Source: Deltaproteobacteria bacterium
GTDB taxonomy: Bacteria; Desulfobacterota; Desulfobacteria; Desulfobacterales; JAUVVS01
Direction: 5' to 3'
Length of the DNA stretch: 8,121 bases
NCBI GenBank assembly: GCA_030604545.1
Contig: JAUVVS010000071.1
Location: forward strand, 1-8,121
Part shown: positions 6,763-8,121 of the stretch, in pieces
Layout of the letters: each line of letters starts with the position of its first letter
How positions within the stretch are numbered: the first letter of the stretch is position 1
Made by a program: the position numbers and the translations under genes
The notes under the pieces: generated by a model
The model's input: only the letters and a program-made list of their open reading frames with translations
What the model was told of the DNA's origin: nothing
The model's database searches: none

Positions 6763-7293
6763 ATGCAAAATTTCAAGATAGTTTTTAAGATAATGATTTT
6801 TTCAATTTTTTTCTTTTCTAATTCTTCGTTTGGAGCAGACGTTGCTAAAATTGGGGTTGTTGATTTTCAGAGAATTTTTGAAACATCCAATGCAGGCAAA
6901 TTAGCACAAAGTGAGATTAATGAACATGGGAAAAAAATGGAGGCTGATCTCAAAAAAAAGGGGGCTGAAATAGAAGAACTCCAAAAGAAACTTGAGCGTG
7001 AGATTCTCGTTATTAGCAAGGAGGTCCGAGAAGAAAGAGAACGTGAACTGAGGATAAAGACCAACGATTTTAAATTTTTAAATAAAAAATACCTAAGAAA
7101 GTTCAAGGAAATAGAACAGAAAATTGTTAAACGCATTAAAAATGATGTCTTAGAGATTGTCGAAGAGATAGGAAAGAAGGAAGGCTATCTTATTGTCTTT
7201 GAAAAACGTGATGCAGGTGTGCTTTATTCACCCAGTACCATAGATATAACAGACAAATTGATACAGAAATATAATGCCAAGTTTGCGCAGTGA
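6763..7293 (+). CDS. Periplasmic OMP chaperone, Skp/OmpH family
   Basis: Skp is a trimeric 'jellyfish' periplasmic chaperone that holds unfolded outer-membrane proteins and delivers them to BamA. From ATG 6763 the product has 176 aa (E. coli Skp is 161). A lysine-containing N-terminus and hydrophobic stretch (1-24, MQNFKIVFKI...SSFGA) form a signal peptide, cleaved around residue 24-25. The mature start KIGVVDFQRIFETSNAGK (29-46) is the diagnostic OmpH/Skp first strand. A long highly charged coiled coil follows (about 47-135, rich in K and E), then the closing strand GYLIVFEKRDAGVLYSPSTIDITDKLI (141-167), which completes the trimerisation body. The order bamA-skp-lpxD is conserved in many proteobacteria. 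The longer in-frame start at 6694 is rejected (see the RBS entry). Confidence 0.92.
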   Translation: MQNFKIVFKIMIFSIFFFSNSSFGADVAKIGVVDFQRIFETSNAGKLAQSEINEHGKKMEADLKKKGAEIEELQKKLEREILVISKEVREERERELRIKTNDFKFLNKKYLRKFKEIEQKIVKRIKNDVLEIVEEIGKKEGYLIVFEKRDAGVLYSPSTIDITDKLIQKYNAKFAQ

Positions 7294-7377
7294 TCCATGG
7301 AAGCCGAGGATGATAAAAATGAATAGGAGACGCTGCGCGAATTTCGCATTTTCAATTTGTCCGGGTTAGATTCTAAT

Positions 7378-8121
7378 ATGGAAATGTCGCTTGCTAAAAT
7401 TGCTGAAGTTGTAGAAGGGGAACTTGAAGGGGACCCAGCTAAGAATATTAACGGCGCAGCCCCTTTTGATAGTGCAACTAAGGATGATATCACATTTGCC
7501 GGTGAAGCAAAATTTTTAAAAAAGATAAATGAGGCTTGTGCAGGGGCTGTTATGGTTCCCCGGGATTTTCAAGGCTCTTTTAAAAATATTATAAAGGTTG
7601 ATAATCCTCATGTGGCTTTTGCCAAGGTAATGAAGCTTTTTTATCCTCCGCTGAAACCTGAGCCGGGTATCAGTCCTTCCGCTTCTATCGGTAAAAATTT
7701 TATATGCGGTAAAGATAACTCCATTGCTCCTTTTGTCGCGATTGGGAATAACGTTACCATAGGTGATCGCGTTATTCTTCATTCCAATGTTGTTGTCGGA
7801 GACAAAGTGGTGATTGGAGATGATGTTGAGATTTTTCCTAATGTGTCTATCCTTGAACGCTGCATCGTTGGAAGCAGAGTGACAATTCATGCAGGAACGG
7901 CAATCGGAAGTGATGGTTTCGGTTTTGCTTCGGATGGAAAAACCTATTACAAGATTCCCCATATCGGTATAGTCCAGATAGAAGATGACGTGGAGATCGG
8001 GGCGGGAAACACAATCGACAGGGCGACTTTTGGTAAAACCTTGATAAAAAGAGGTGTTAAGACAGACAACCTTGTTCATGTTGCGCATAATGTAACTGTG
8101 GGCGAAGATACTATTCTTGTG
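7378..8121 (+). CDS. UDP-3-O-acylglucosamine N-acyltransferase LpxD (3' end outside window)
   Basis: LpxD transfers a 3-hydroxyacyl chain from ACP to the 2-amino group of UDP-3-O-acyl-glucosamine, the third step of lipid A synthesis in the cytoplasm. The first 248 codons are present, of about 340 expected. The N-terminal uridine-binding domain (about 1-97) includes ITFAGEAKFL and NPHVAFAKVM. A left-handed beta-helix of hexapeptide repeats starts near residue 98 (ISPSASIG, APFVAIGNNVTIGD, VVVGDKVVIGDDVEI). The family motifs GSDGFGF (177-183) and KIPHIG (192-197) are present, as is AHNV, with His237 equivalent to catalytic His239 of E. coli. The start is uncertain: ATG 7378 and ATG 7384 both fit, neither has a clear SD, and the frame is open back to a TAG at 7324. 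An 84-bp gap follows skp. fabZ and lpxA often come next, but lie outside the window. Confidence 0.93.
   Translation, partial: MEMSLAKIAEVVEGELEGDPAKNINGAAPFDSATKDDITFAGEAKFLKKINEACAGAVMVPRDFQGSFKNIIKVDNPHVAFAKVMKLFYPPLKPEPGISPSASIGKNFICGKDNSIAPFVAIGNNVTIGDRVILHSNVVVGDKVVIGDDVEIFPNVSILERCIVGSRVTIHAGTAIGSDGFGFASDGKTYYKIPHIGIVQIEDDVEIGAGNTIDRATFGKTLIKRGVKTDNLVHVAHNVTVGEDTILV

Noticed and set aside
7516..8088. Long minus-strand open frame of 190 codons
   Set aside because: It is antisense to lpxD, whose + strand translation carries clear LpxD motifs including the catalytic His. The minus-strand product has no recognisable domain.

Overview
The window is an AT-rich stretch of a Gram-negative (diderm, lipid A-making) chromosome. 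All six recognisable genes lie on the + strand. The order lolC/E - lolD - bamA - skp/ompH - lpxD (cut by the window end) is an outer-membrane biogenesis cluster. This order, the long BamA with an extra N-terminal domain, and the palindromic intergenic repeats best fit the former Deltaproteobacteria (Desulfobacterota, for example Desulfobacterales-like). That placement is inference; no rRNA or other taxonomic marker is present.

Layout. Bases 1-271 hold no protein gene but are rich in structure: a long imperfect inverted repeat (4-91), a 9-bp-stem hairpin (150-180), and a strong Shine-Dalgarno-like tract with a possible 7-codon leader that overlaps the next start codon. Bases 272-1579 encode a six-TM, PilS/NtrB-like sensor histidine kinase with no response regulator beside it. 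A 156-bp gap with small hairpins precedes a LolC/E-type permease (1736-2980). A 202-bp AT-rich gap with several inverted repeats separates it from the ATPase LolD (3183-3902). BamA follows after only 9 bp (3912-6545, GTG start). A 217-bp gap contains a heptamer-based inverted repeat (6611-6686) before the periplasmic chaperone Skp/OmpH. Its real start is judged to be 6763, not the in-frame ATG at 6694. lpxD begins at about 7378 and runs off the right edge after 248 codons.

How the genes work together. LolC/E plus LolD form the ABC machine that extracts lipoproteins from the inner membrane, including any BamA-associated lipoproteins. Skp escorts unfolded outer-membrane proteins across the periplasm. 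BamA folds them into the outer membrane. LpxD adds the second acyl chain to UDP-GlcN during lipid A synthesis. The cluster therefore covers the lipoprotein, beta-barrel and LPS arms of outer-membrane construction. No convincing intrinsic terminator is visible between these genes, so a shared transcript is plausible, but the repeat-filled gaps could carry internal promoters or processing sites.

No mobile-element gene, CRISPR array, tRNA or rRNA was recognised. The most notable points are the TolB/CsgG-like domain fused ahead of the POTRA repeats of BamA, the heptamer inverted repeat between bamA and skp, and the structured leader of the kinase gene. None of this amounts to a clearly new system: the coding content is a well-known housekeeping cluster.
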